DNA of 37,444 nucleotides from the NCBI GenBank assembly GCA_003427395.1, contig BFEA01000305.1:1160399-1197842 (forward strand). The letters run 5' to 3'. This stretch comes from Chara braunii (lineage: Eukaryota > Streptophyta > Charophyceae > Charales > Characeae). Positions 18,799 through 29,440 of the stretch are shown piece by piece; the first letter of the stretch is position 1; every line of letters begins with the position of its first letter. A program made the position numbers and the translations under genes. Below the pieces are notes generated by a model that saw only the letters and a list, made by a program, of their open reading frames with translations, was not told where the DNA came from and did no database searches.

Positions 18799-19380
18799 AG
18801 CAAAGCGACCGGGTCAGTAAGGAGGACCTCATCTCCAGCCCTATTTCAATGTCTTAGGCAAACTAGCAAAGCGACCAGATCAGTCAGGAGGACCTCATCT
18901 CCAACCCCATTTCAACGTCTTAGGCAAACGAGCAAAGCGACCGGATCAGTTACGAGAACCTCAGCTCCAACCTCTTTTCAATGTCTTAGGCAAACTAGCA
19001 AAGCGACAAGATCAGTCAAGAAGTTCTCATCTCCTCTCCCATTTCAATCTCTTAGGCAAACGAGCAAAACGACCAAATCAGTCAGGAGGACCTTATCTCC
19101 AGCCCCATTTCAATGTCTTAGGCAAACGAGCAAAGCGACCGGATCAGTCAGAAGGACCTCATCTCCAGCCCAATTTCAATATCTTCGGCGAACGAGCAAA
19201 ACGACCGGATCGGTTAGGAGAATCTCATCTCCAGCCCCATTTCAATGTCTTGGGCAAACGAGCAAAGCGACCAAATCAGTTAGGATGACCTCATCTCTAA
19301 CCGCATTTAAATGTCTTAAGCAAACGAGCAAAGCGACCTGCTCAGTCAGGAGGATCTCATCTCCAGCCCCATTAAAATCA
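18799..19380 (+). repeat. 66-bp minisatellite, nine units
   Basis: Units start at 18799, 18865, 18931, 18997, 19063, 19129, 19195, 19261 and 19327, so every spacing is exactly 66. The unit begins AGCAAAGCGACC(G)GATCAG and ends ATGTCTTAGGCAAACG. The last unit is incomplete. Differences are substitutions only, about 10% by eye. Because 66 is divisible by three, one plus frame (starting AGC AAA GCG) stays open through all nine units to a TAA near 19418, and the next frame is also open in the consensus. There is no ATG upstream and a TGA precedes the array, so translation is not supported. Confidence 0.9.
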
Positions 19381-19509
19381 TCGAAAGCAGACATCATGAA
19401 TTTAATTTCAGACAGATAAATTTAGACAAGCATAGTCAATTTCCTCTGATTCAGTTAAAGTCCTTAATTGAAGTCTAGGAAATATAAAAATTTAAAGTTA
19501 AAACTCAGT

Positions 19510-20145
19510 CAAAATGAATGAAGGGTGGTATAGATAGGGGTATACGGGATTCTAAGGGAAATGGTGCCGCCCTACCTCGTTGTTCCCTGCTTCCAGGGCT
19601 CCGCCTGGACCCCGGAAGAGCTCTCGCCGTCGAGCGCATCGACTCCCGTTTTTTTCGCAAAGGCGAGAGCCCTCCCGACCATGTCACGCATGAGTTTAAT
19701 AAAAACAAAATTTCAGAGACAACTCGGGAACGACGTAGAATAATCCCGCGAGCCGCCAAGACGGCCGCGGTCACGTTGCTCCTTCGCCACTCTAGCTGGG
19801 TCACCAGCTGTACATCCCGCAGTCCCCTACGACAGGATAGGTTCCCGCGGGGCATAAGCTTTCTTCCCTAAGGGGCTATCACCACCATTAGGGGCATATC
19901 CCTACCGAGCTACTGACCCACATCCGAAAGCTTTTAAATGCAATCGCAAAGGTAGATCAACTGAGGGCGTTTACTCATTCGCTGTAGTATAGATACGCTT
20001 GGTCAACACCGAGTGGACCCGAACGTCGTCCGTTCCTAGGACGCTGATCTCCTAGGTACAAAGCAAACGTTGGTCGACTAGGACGATCTCAACCAAGCAT
20101 GAAACCAAACATTAATCCTAGTCCCTTTTACACATAGTCAATCGA
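19510..20145 (+). repeat. Hairpin-rich family repeat, copy C (partial)
   Basis: About 19820-20140 aligns with about 16420-16800 through CTACGACAGGATAG, GGGGC(A)TATCCC-like, CGAGCTAC, TGCAATCGCA, GTCGACTAGGACG and AATCCTAGTCCCTTT. The upstream 19510-19820 is GC-richer with only weak resemblance. It is in the same orientation as copy A. The pair could therefore be terminal repeats of one old element spanning 16.2-20.4 kb whose interior is the tandem arrays. Confidence 0.55.
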
Positions 20146-21031
20146 AAGTTACAACAACCACATATAATTACATCAAAAGAAATCGACCGTAGTCGACAGA
20201 AACATATCCAGTCTGAAATGATAACTGAGAGAATTCAAATCTTCACCAGATACATCCAATATCACAAGATCAAAATAAAATCAGACCACCCTGGGTCGAA
20301 CCCCATAAAACAGTCATACAACCGCCAACAAGGAGTTGGCTACCAGACAATAACATTGATGAAGCCGACAAGGTAGTCGATTGCCTTAGTCTTGATTTTG
20401 ATGAGACGCATTGCCAAAGTCATTCATTCCAGCCTACAACGGACCTAAAATTTAACACACATATCTGTCTTCATCTGTTTCCAATCTTTTTGGATGACAA
20501 GTTGCTTTGCGAATGATTCCTGATCACGGGCACTGCTTGAAGTGTTGCATGCCTCTCCCTCTAGGAAGTGGTCAGGGACACTCCTCCTCCTCGTCCGAGC
20601 ACACGACTCGAGTCTCAGAAGTTGGTCTGTCTCCACCGAATCGGCAAAGTACCCCCCCGTAGAACGGTCGACTTCAGGTCGATAACAGGGTCGGCTCTTG
20701 ACGCAACGAACCCCCACCCCAAATGCTTCATGGGGAAAAAGGATGTGTTCACTGCAAGTAACTTTCATATATTTTTCATTTCTCCTAAGTTTAGGGTAAC
20801 TTAAAAAAAAAAAAGTTAAAAAAAGGTAAAGAATGAGAATCATTTGGACAGGTACAATAACACAAAAAATTTCCAGAATTAAATAATCATTCTATAGTAA
20901 AATTACATTCTAAATTTTAAATTTTAATTCCATCTTAAAAAATGTCATTCCAATTTTAAATTTTTTCGTCTTACTTGAAAACTTTCCTTCCAATAATGGG
21001 GTATCCCTTCTTATTTGAATTGGATGCTAGA
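20146..21031. other. AT-rich interval without a gene
   Basis: A short ACAACCGCCAAC block near 20320 faintly recalls the end of copy A. Otherwise no repeat, frame or RNA signal is supported. From about 20800 the sequence is very AT-rich. Confidence 0.5.
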
Positions 21032-21204
21032 GATGGAATGAAAGTCTGAATGAGTTCATGAAATATTTTAATTGGACTGATATTCTTAGTAAGGATTTTC
21101 AGTCATAAATAGGTTAATCCAATATAAAATAGAAGATATTTATTATAGTAGAATGAAAGTTTAATTAAAACATTTCATAAACCCGTCCAGACTTTCATTC
21201 CATC
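21032..21204. repeat. Inverted repeat (foldback) with 45-bp arms
   Basis: The left arm 21032-21077 begins GATGGAATGAAAGTCTG. The right arm 21160-21204 is its reverse complement with about eight or nine mismatches. A loop of about 80 bases separates them. Weak outward similarity (ATTCCA-rich sequence near 20930-20960 and 21335-21350) suggests the core of a larger foldback or MITE-like element, but no target duplication was found. Confidence 0.6.
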
Positions 21205-23588
21205 TTGAACAAATAGATGTAGTTGGAAGAAAAAACTTATATTTAGACGGGAACATATCAAACAAAACTGAAAATTTTAGAATTGGATGAACATTGAAAT
21301 GATAATTTTTAAATATGAAGGATTTTTTTTGTATGGAATGTTTTTTCAACTTTCATTTCTCGTGGGAATTTTTCTGTTGAAGTAGATAAGGTCATTCGGG
21401 ATGGAATAGGTAGACCTCAGAAAGAGCTAGATTAAATTAACTTTGTCTTCTTTATTGAAAAGTATTTTTACTGCACTCACTGGATTAACCATTTTCAAAA
21501 TGACAAGTTTTTTCTTACAAACAGACAAGTAGTAAGCAGAAGGAAGACGATTTTTTTTTATCTGTCCCAAATAGACATAAATTAAACTCCTTTGTAGACA
21601 TCCTTCTACCTACCTGCACAATACGCAAAGGAAACAAGTTCAAAAGAAAACAGTACCAACCCAATACTCAAGTCCGACCTTTCCATTCACATGCATGACT
21701 CACACGACTTTCCTCTACCTTTTCAACGAACATTCAATGAACAGGGTCAAGCAAAGTGTGGGTTCACACAGGTGTGTAGGGATATCTGAGTCATTCAACT
21801 GACTTTGAGTGAAGTTCGAATCGACTCACTCAAGAAAGTCGAGTAATATGCCAATCAAAAGAAAATAACCATCGTTGAATATGAAATATACAACTTACAA
21901 CTCCATAAGTTGTGGCCTTTCTCCTAAGCCACGGTCCGCGTCCTACACCAAGTGCCCAAGTGAGCAAGAGTCGGGTCCATTGAGAGAACTCAAGTGGGAA
22001 AACTCTCCAGGAGGGTGCTCCAAAGAATAAGTCCCCCGTCTTCTCAACGTCCCGGACAACCTCAACGTACCCCCGATTGCAGTTCCAACGACACCTCATC
22101 CTCTAAGGACAGTCTCAATCAACCGCAAGTCCACGCCACCTCCAATCACCATGTACGCTCACAATAGCCACACCAACATGCCGGTCCTGATCACAACAAC
22201 TAGTCCCACATACTCCTAAAATGGTTCCAGATGGTCTCAATGCAGTCCCATACCATCGCTGCAATACTAGGTGGTTGAGAACTCAAAACCGCTTACTCCG
22301 CACTCCACAAAAAAAATAAAGGTGATTCTGGCTGAAAACCATTTGTGTCGCGAGCCCCCCAAAAATAAAGATATCCTTCCGGCGCAAACCACAAGCGTTG
22401 CAACTCCAATAGCCAGTGCCACGTGCACTCACTCCGCGATCTCTTCATGCCAGCGGCCCACACACCACTGCCGCACAGTCCCAACTACGCACCAGCGTCA
22501 GTCCAACCTCCAGGCCACACTGGGATCCACCATAGACGCCGCGCACCACTAGATACACTGTCGTTGTTGCGCCACTAATTGAGCATCACCTCCCCACACT
22601 CGCATTGAAAAAACAGTGGTACCGTGCAGCAAATCCGGCAGCACCTTCCCTTAGGAAGGTTTTGACGCCGCGGCAACGGTCCGGCAACACAACCCCCCTA
22701 GAATAGGTGGCGATTGCCGCACCGTTCGGACCCTGGCGTAGCTCGTCCGCCACAACAATAGTACAAGAGTGGGGCACAGCCTCCAACCCTTCATTATGGC
22801 CGCCCTGGCCTGTCCTCCTCCAGCTCTCTGCAGACCTCCACTCCACCAGCAGCACCTCCACCGGCAGCACCGCCCCTCTCTAGCAGCATGAGGTAGCCAG
22901 CGAGCATTCACTCAAGTGAATGCCCCAGCAACACTGCCACAAGTGTGAGGCTCCTGGATGGAGTGCTGACTTTTATAGCCAACTGAAGGCATGTGGGCGA
23001 CTACTTTGCCCACTGCCAAGCAAAATTCGTCAGTGCTCCTAACCCTTGATCTAAATCAACGGCCAGCAACTAGGAGCTTTGTTTTTTCCCTAGGGGGACC
23101 AAGGTCATCAACCCCCAGCTGTACCTGGCCATTTTCCTAGGCTAGGTGCTCCTAAAAATGGTTGTACACGGCCACTTTGTCGCTGCCTGGCCAAAATGAA
23201 CAGGCGCAGTCCCATCAGCCCCTAGAAACTTCTGGGGTTGCACCTGTTCCACGACTGCGGCCACATTCACGACCGTTACATTTTTCTCCCCCCTTCCTTA
23301 CTTTTCTTTATTTCTTGTTCTTTCCTTTTACCCCCCCCCCCCCCCCTACTTTATTCTAATTCCTTAAGGCAGGGCAACTCATTTTTCTTGAAAACGAGCA
23401 GTCACCTTCTTCCTACGGGTCACCCTGCAGAGCCAAACTAGAGTCAAGCTCAGGGTCTTCTTTCACTTTGCCCCAACTCGCGCCTGTACCCGGTCGCCAA
23501 CAGCGCCAGGTTCAGGCGTTCGCTGGTTGCTGCAACCCATCCTTAAAACGAAAGGGCGCAGCAAAACGACGTCGGGTTAATCGGTCTC

Positions 23589-23591
<3 letters not shown>
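21205..23591. other. Repeat-derived interval without a supported gene
   Basis: No ORF stands out on length or composition. Noted items are a GC-richer block from about 21900 to 23100, a motif CCGGCAGCACCTTCCCTTAG at 22635 with a perfect 7-bp hairpin (22643-22649 with 22654-22660), and a poly-C run near 23331-23346. The motif links this stretch to the 17.9-18.4 kb array. Confidence 0.5.

Positions 23592-23666
<75 letters not shown>
23592..23666. repeat. (CT)n microsatellite at left edge of gap
   Basis: A pure CT run leads into Ns. The neighbouring long open frames of Leu/Ser or Arg/Glu are artefacts of it. Confidence 0.97.
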
Positions 23667-23839
23667 NNNNNNNNNNNNNNNNNNNNNNNNNNNNNNNNNN
23701 NNNNNNNNNNNNNNNNNNNNNNNNNNNNNNNNNNNNNNNNNNNNNNNNNNNNNNNNNNNNNNNNNNNNNNNNNNNNNNNNNNNNNNNNNNNNNNNNNNNN
23801 NNNNNNNNNNNNNNNNNNNNNNNNNNNNNNNNNNNNNNN
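23667..23839. other. Assembly gap (173 N)
   Basis: A run of N follows the CT microsatellite. The true size is unknown. Confidence 0.98.
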
Positions 23840-23935
23840 GACCCACGCTCTAGCAAAAGATTCATCCAAGTGTGCGCATCCCGTCGACGAAGCCCCAACA
23901 CGTTCGTCAAAACGAACGGGCAATTAGATAATAAT

Positions 23936-24110
23936 TAAAAAAAAAACGAAAAATAAAAATCTAAAAGTAAATCGAAGAATAAAAAATGTAAAAGAAGAAA
24001 ATCTAAAGCAAATCTAAGAGAAGAAAATCTAAAACAAATCTAGAAAAAAAAAACTAAAAAAAAAAAACTAAAAAACAACAACAACGAACCTACTTCTAAA
24101 AAAAAACGGT
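23936..24110. repeat. A-rich low-complexity tract
   Basis: Simple A-rich sequence with repeated AAATCTAAAA-like units. There is no coding signal. Confidence 0.8.
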
Positions 24111-24204
24111 CACCCGTTTAAAACGGGCGCTGTCAGGTGCTCTGGGGCTTTGAAAGGCCTCAGTCACTTCAAACTGCGCCAATTGGCGCGTCGTGTGTGT
24201 CTTA

Positions 24205-24671
24205 GGGCCTCGTTCCATACCACTTGAAATGTAAGGATCCTTACAAAATCATCGTTCCACAACACCCTAATCACGACGAAAACGAACTCCGGAGTGTTTC
24301 CACATTTCGGGGCTGTAGGGTCCGCTCTTAAAAAATAAGGGCGGCCCAGGCAAAACGACGAAAATCTCTAGGGAGCCGTCGGAGGTGACTTGAAATGTGA
24401 GGGTGGACCCTTACAAATCGCGTAATTCGCGGAGGCTGTCGGCAATTTTTTTCGTTTCCTGACGAACCGCGTTTGTTTCTGGTCCAGTGCGTGGGCGACA
24501 AACCGACCTTCTGACACCTGCCCCCCTCACCTGAGATGTAAGGGGGGGTAAGTGTAGGGTAAGTGTAGTGCGCTGTGGAATGAAAATCGTTGTTAGGATA
24601 ATTTAATCACCCTTCGCCCGTAAGGGTGCCCTTACAATGTAAGGATTGTTAAGTGGTATTGAACGAGGCCC
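24205..24671. mobile_element. 467-bp MITE, PIF/Harbinger (Tourist-like) type
   Basis: The left terminus reads GGGCCTCGTTCCATACCACT and the right terminus is its reverse complement, 20 of 21 bases matching over 24205-24225 and 24651-24671. Both ends are flanked by TTA (24202-24204 and 24672-24674), the target duplication typical of PIF/Harbinger elements. The interior has no ORF. It carries repeated sub-terminal motifs around TGTAAGG, including a small palindrome GTAAGGATCCTTAC near the left end and CTTACAATGTAAGG near the right. A non-autonomous element moved by a transposase elsewhere is the natural reading. Confidence 0.88.
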
Positions 24672-24712
24672 TTAGTTTAGTTTTTTTTTTGTTTTTTTTT
24701 TCCCCCCCTCTT

Positions 24713-24873
24713 CTGTTGGCCAAGGCCGACAGTCATATTCTCATGTAGCTTTTCAGCCACTTCCCTTGTCATGCAGGCTCGAGTTCGAATCCTTATGGAT
24801 TCAACAAAATTTATTAGTTTCTCCCCCCCCCCCCCACTTTTTCCCTCGAATCTCCGTTGGCTTATGCCAACGG
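24713..24873. repeat. Two related hairpins in diverged tandem units
   Basis: CTGTTGGCC/GGCCGACAG (24713-24732, 2-base loop, one G-T pair) and CCGTTGGC/GCCAACGG (24854-24873, 4-base loop) lie 140 bases apart. Similar C-runs precede each and related sequence follows, so they look like two copies of one unit. The loops are very short. Confidence 0.6.
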
Positions 24874-25046
24874 TCCTATTGCATCGTGAGAAACCCACGA
24901 ACGCTGAAATACAGACCTGACCTTGAATCCCGAAGGCCATTGCATGAGCACTGCCAATTTCGGCCACACGATGAGAAGATCGCACGGTCGGAAATCGATC
25001 GCTCCATGCTGATGTTGGCTGGGCTGCTCTCATAAAAAAAAGTTAG

Positions 25047-25276
25047 CCCAACGACATTTTGGCCTTGATCCCAATACCCATGGTGTATCAGGCTGGCGCG
25101 TTTTTCGACTGGGCCAGCTCCTACTTCGAAAGAAGTAGAAGGGCTCTTCCTTATGAAGAGTTTTTCACCCATAGAACCGCCCTTTGGCGGTATGGTAGGC
25201 TCCACCTACCTTGCGTGGCTAGCCGCTCGTCTTTCAGCTGGGCGAGCACCCAACTTAGTAGGCCAAAATGTTGGGG
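25047..25276. other. Multi-branched hairpin cluster enclosed by an outer stem
   Basis: An outer inverted repeat, 25047-25064 with 25261-25276 (core GGCCAAAATG), encloses six consecutive stem-loops. They are GCTGGC/GCCAGC (25092-25118), CTACTTC/GAAGTAG with a GAAA loop (25121-25138), CTCTTC/GAAGAG (25144-25160), ACCGCC/GGCGGT (25176-25191), GGTAGG/CCTACC (25194-25210) and GCTCG/CGAGC (25224-25247). No ORF follows the pattern. It could be a structured RNA, or subterminal repeats of a DNA transposon. I cannot decide which. Confidence 0.6.
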
Positions 25277-25668
25277 TTCTAGACCCTCTGCAGGGACTCA
25301 AGCCCCACACGCGTACCTAGAGAGATAAACATTTTTAGGCGGCCATGGTCTTTATTTCATCGCGCGGCGGCTGCAAACCTAGCGTGGTCATTGGTTTTGG
25401 ATCATTTACGCTCTGAATCACGCGGTTGCTAAGCCGCGCGAGATTATTTCAGGTGAGGGTTTAACTTTTGCGTTTCCATGTCCACGCCCCTCTGCGGCCC
25501 TACTAGAGACCGCCAACTACGACCATTACCTTCAGACGATGCAAACGTCCGAACTTAAGTCATAAAAAGTCTCAGACTCTCAGTCGTAGGTTAGTCTGAA
25601 TGAACTTTTAGCAACGTCGGTCTTATCAAATCCCTCAATTCAGACAACGTCCGATGTTGAAAAACCCC

Positions 25669-25696
25669 GGCAAATACCCTTGTCAGGGTATTTGCC
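25669..25696. repeat. Perfect 12-bp hairpin
   Basis: GGCAAATACCCT (25669-25680) and its exact complement AGGGTATTTGCC (25685-25696) flank the loop TGTC. A shorter relative, CCAAATAC/GTATTTGG, lies at 30064-30083. Both are followed by a nearby CGACA. Confidence 0.85.
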
Positions 25697-25699
25697 CCG

Positions 25700-26010
25700 A
25701 CACCACAATCGGTGGGGCGAACCTCCCACAAAGGCCTTGACATGGATTATGGGTTTCAATCCCGCCTGCCGCCTTCCTCTTTGAACCAAAAGACTAGATT
25801 GAGAGTGAGAAGGGCAGAAGGAGAGGTATTCAGACACTCAGATACGAGAGAAGTGCACTCAGACTCGCGTGAAAGGGCCTCGAAACCTTGACGCGCTTGA
25901 GGGCCCCGCAATGGTGGCCAAAGTTGCAGCAAAACGACCAAACTCGAAGTCAAAATGCAGAGCAGTTGCACCCTGACAGCCCTTCAAGTCGCAACAACAT
26001 TCCCCTCTGC
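25700..26010 (+). repeat. Dispersed repeat, copy inverted at 32690-33062
   Basis: CCACAATCGGTGGGGC, CCTCCCACAAAGGCCTTG, GCATGGATTA-like and CCCGCAATGGTGGCCAAAG all recur in order in the reverse complement of 32690-33062, at roughly 70% identity by eye. The paired stretch contains no shared ORF. The two copies bracket about 6.7 kb that includes the rRNA fragments, but terminal inverted repeats of one transposon are not proven. Confidence 0.7.
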
Positions 26011-27083
26011 GGAGCCAGATCACTCCCCAAAGCTACAACACCTTCACTTCTGGTCAAACTGCTGCTATGCAGCCTATGGTCATGGTTGCGTTCGAGTATA
26101 ATCAGCAACAACCATCACTAAACTCAATACCACTTTACAACCATTCTTCCTCCGATCAACAACACTCATACCCAATCAGCACCTTCAATTCTCTTCATCG
26201 CACCAGCAACGCGTTGGGCAGCCCAACAACACTCGACCACCTAACATCAGCATTCCGTCAGGCTCACGGACTGAAACAACATCAACGACTGTATCTCTCG
26301 AGGAAGATCGCCGCTGACGGCTCTGCAGTTCGGTAGAGTTTCAGTTCATCTTGTATGGCCAACTGCCAGGTAAGTTCCCTCTCCACAAGCCAGTTCTAGC
26401 AGCATGGTGCAAACCAACGACACAATGCCTCACAGCCTGCCGCATCCGCTCACTCGATTTGCTGTGAACATCACCAGTGCACCGCGGGAGTGCTGACACT
26501 CAACCTAACTGCCACAACGATGTACTCAAAGGTGTACAGTACGATCATTACGAAGAATGCGAGCACAAGGATCATGACAACCTGGGGAGCGACTCAACGA
26601 TCAACAGATTGTTCGCTCAACAACAGCGATACAACACGGTTCAGGATTCCAAAGTCCACGACATCATGCTGCAGAAGACAACCGTATCGCGTTAGCAGAA
26701 CACGCAATTTGGGCTGCGGAGATCGGTGAAGCTATGCTGCAGAGACAATCATACTGTGATGAAGCATGTCACCAGCATTTCAAAGTGCGAGATCGCCGTT
26801 GTTGAGAATTAGATTCAGCAGCACTTCGCCAAGAGGACAACAGTTCCTGCGCCCACTAATGCACAATAAACTCCCCTTCTCCTTGACACCCAACACACAG
26901 GTTACCTTTACACAACTACTGGCAGCTTGTAGGTCGACAACGCGTCCTGCCGACATCTGCAGCAGCAACTGCAGTGCATGAAGATGCCGACCTTGTAGAC
27001 CATCGCCAAGACCAGGTATGTGCACTGACCCCACCATCCTCATCCTTCTCTCTCGGTCTGTTCTCATTCAGGTAGCCCAATTT
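26011..27083. other. Interval without a supported gene
   Basis: Rich in CAACA/CAGCA trinucleotide-like runs that keep several short plus-strand frames open (for example 26067-26336, Gln/Ser-rich). The frames have no domains, and composition alone explains them. Confidence 0.5.
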
Positions 27084-27155
27084 GCAGTCGTCACGGGATT
27101 CGAACTCCCGTCTGCAGTTCAACAGTTTCGTGTGTGCATCAACTGAGCAGCCTGC
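27084..27155 (-). other. tRNA-like sequence (pseudogene or SINE head)
   Basis: On the minus strand a 72-base stretch has ends that pair partly (GCAG/CTGC), a box-A-like TGCTCAGTTGATG, and a clear B-box-like GAGTTCGAATCCC (27096-27108). The D and anticodon stems do not form properly and the T-loop would be nine bases, so it is not a functional tRNA gene. A tRNA-derived SINE promoter or a decayed tRNA copy would explain it. Confidence 0.3.
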
Positions 27156-29159
27156 CAATGTGGGCAATGAGAAGGAACCTCCCGCAAGATCTGTGGAAGA
27201 TACACCTGCGTGAAAGGTCTGGACTGTTGCAATGACCACAGCCAGGATCGTAACAACCAACACCACGAGCTCCTCGACAAATGCGGTCAGACTATACTCC
27301 ACGAGGGCGAGACTACAAAGAAGACGATCTTAGTAACAAGCAGTCCGTCAATCCTGCTAATTTAAAAAAAAAAAAAAAAAAAAAATGGGGACGAATCTTC
27401 TCCGGGAAGGAGATCAGGTACATACCCCTCTCCTTCCCCTCTCTTTGGCTGCTCCCACATTCATGTCGCCTCGGTCCTGATCAGATGCATCTGAACACTG
27501 AGGGATGCGCAACCAATCCCGATTGCTTGTACAATCTTCAGCAGACAAGCCATCGATACGAGGCGATGAGACCCCTCAGGAGAAGCTCTATCCGCACCAC
27601 CACCGTGTGCAGCACCTGACCTCTGTCACGGTAGCGCCGAGATCGGTCATTAACCTTTAAGTCCGAGTCTGACCTTACCATCGTTCAACTGAGCAAAATT
27701 AAACCACCAGTACCTCCACCAGTGTTAAGAAATTACGATGTCTTGGCCTGTACCCGAACTTTTCGGGGTGGGACACAGGGTCGGCAATGTCCCATAAATT
27801 TGAATTTTATAATGACGAAAAAAGAAAAAAAAAGAAATGTTTTCTCTACTGCAATGATGTCGGGCTGGGTAGTCCAGGAGGCCATACTCACAATCTTCCT
27901 CCACAGAATGCACCTTGCAGGTAAGGCAGTCACATTCTGAATGTTACTGTTTTCTTTTTTTTGTTGGTCGTGTGTTTCTTATGAGTCCCCTGTCCGTGAA
28001 TTGCTCAAGTTGTCCGTGATCTGCTCAAGCTGTGTTTTGTAAGAGGATTGTAAGGCTCATTACACTAGCACTTAGGGGAATGTATCCAACCATTTTCACG
28101 ACCGGATCCATGTGCCCGTTTTTTCCCCCTTTTATTCCCCTTTTGGAATCTGACAACCTGGCCACGGGGCTGAGATGCCCTCATTGAGGGCACACTCACA
28201 ATACCACTTCCAATAATGTATACAACTGCAATCACGACCAAAGCTTTGTTTCCTTTTTTTTTTATTCTTTTCTGAGGTTCACGGCCGCAACTTTTCTTCT
28301 TCTTTTTTGTTTTTTTTTGTTCTTTCCGTGAGAGTACTAGAAAGAAAACGAAGTGGTACTCAGACTCGGCAAAACTCGGAGCTCAGTGAAATTCAGGGTC
28401 GGCAAAAACAGGCTCGGAAGTACTGGTGGCTTAAAATGAATCTTCTGCAAAAATACGGACAGATTCATTCCCTTTTTGTAAGAACATTTCTTTTCCTTCC
28501 CACACGCAGCTCAGGACATTCACATCACCGTATCCATGTACTTACTCTCAAATCTGACCTCGCCATCGGATTCGCCTCCAGAACTCACCTCTCCCCACCC
28601 GTTTTCACTGAGAAGCACATGCCAGTGAGTCACATACTTTTTATCATTCTGCTACTTGTCTCCGCCATCTCCTTCTCTCACGCATGTCTTTTTCTTACTA
28701 ACTCCTAACCTACTAATGTTTTAGAAAATCTGACTTCAGAATCGGGGTTGCCAGGCCCGAAACCCCCCGATTCGCGTCCTCCCTCACCCGATTTCGTCCG
28801 AAAATGAGAGATATGCCCATTTTTTTCACTCCCCTTCTTCTTCGTCGTCGTCATCTCCCGCACACCATATTTCTCCACTAGCTCCTTCTACACTAATTCT
28901 CTGACCAAACTAACACTACTATTGCATTCGCCCTATGCCAAAACCCATACCTATTATCTTTCCTCGCCTGATTCCATCAAGGAACCGACAGTCTGTATAA
29001 CTTTCACTCCCACCATAGCTTCTTCTCGTCGTTGCTCCTTCTTCCTCGCCCCGCATGCACCCTATGCCAGATCCCATCCAGGTTTGTTCACTCCGCCCAA
29101 TGTCAAAATGCACCCTAATCCAGACACCACAAGAGGTGCCGACCGGTACAACCAGTAGA
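27156..29159. other. Interval without a supported gene
   Basis: It contains a poly-A run (27363-27385), T-rich stretches near 27950, 28255 and 28300, and a short tandem pair GTCCGTGAATTGCTCAAG / GTCCGTGATCTGCTCAAG near 27990-28030. The ORF at 28307-28708 has a hydrophobic C-terminus but a biased composition and no recognisable domain, so I do not call it. Confidence 0.5.
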
Positions 29160-29440
29160 ACAGTGATCACGGAAGTCGATCTCCGCTAAAGAATGAGTAC
29201 CATCCCACCTGCTCGCTGAAGTCCCTTGGAGAAAACAGCACCGCAGCGGCCGACATATGCTCGGTCGTCGAGGCAGCTCCAACGCTGCAGCAGGCTGAAG
29301 GGCGCAAGCCCGCTGCTAAGCCCAGAGCGTGAGCCTGGGTGAAGCGGGTCCCGATGTAGATCTTGGTGGCAGCGGAAAATATTAAAAAAAAAATGGAACT
29401 TCGAGGGTCGAAGTTGAAGAGGTTCTACACGACCAGCGGA
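29160..29440 (+). rRNA. Diverged fragment of nuclear LSU (25S/28S) rRNA, pseudogene
   Basis: Blocks match the eukaryotic LSU rRNA in order. CGGAAGTCGATCTCCGCTAA corresponds to the conserved GGAAGTC(G)...CCGCTAAGG region. CCCACCTGC and GAGAAAACAGC-like stretches follow. Then GTAGATCTTGGTGGCAGCGG, AAATATT, GGAACTTCGAGGGTCGAAGT and AGAGGTTCTACACGACCAGC correspond to the conserved region that normally reads GCAGATCTTGGTGGTAGTAG and onward. Many substitutions and an A run at about 29384-29393 show it is not a working gene. Flanks are unrelated to rDNA. Confidence 0.75.

Noticed and set aside
18799-19380. CRISPR array
   Set aside because: Units are contiguous 66-bp tandem repeats without spacers, in eukaryotic repeat DNA.
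23468-23938. Long ORFs on both strands through the CT tract and N gap
   Set aside because: Ser/Leu and Arg/Glu repeats plus X residues come from a dinucleotide repeat and a gap.
24770-24790. tRNA B box (GAGTTCGAATCC) on plus
   Set aside because: There is no box A at a proper distance and no cloverleaf. The motif alone is too short.
26067-26336. Gln/Ser/His-rich plus ORF
   Set aside because: CAACA-type composition keeps several frames open, with no domain and no start context.
28307-28708. 133-codon ORF with a hydrophobic end
   Set aside because: It starts in a T-rich run that yields a spurious hydrophobic N-terminus, and has no homology or signal I can support.
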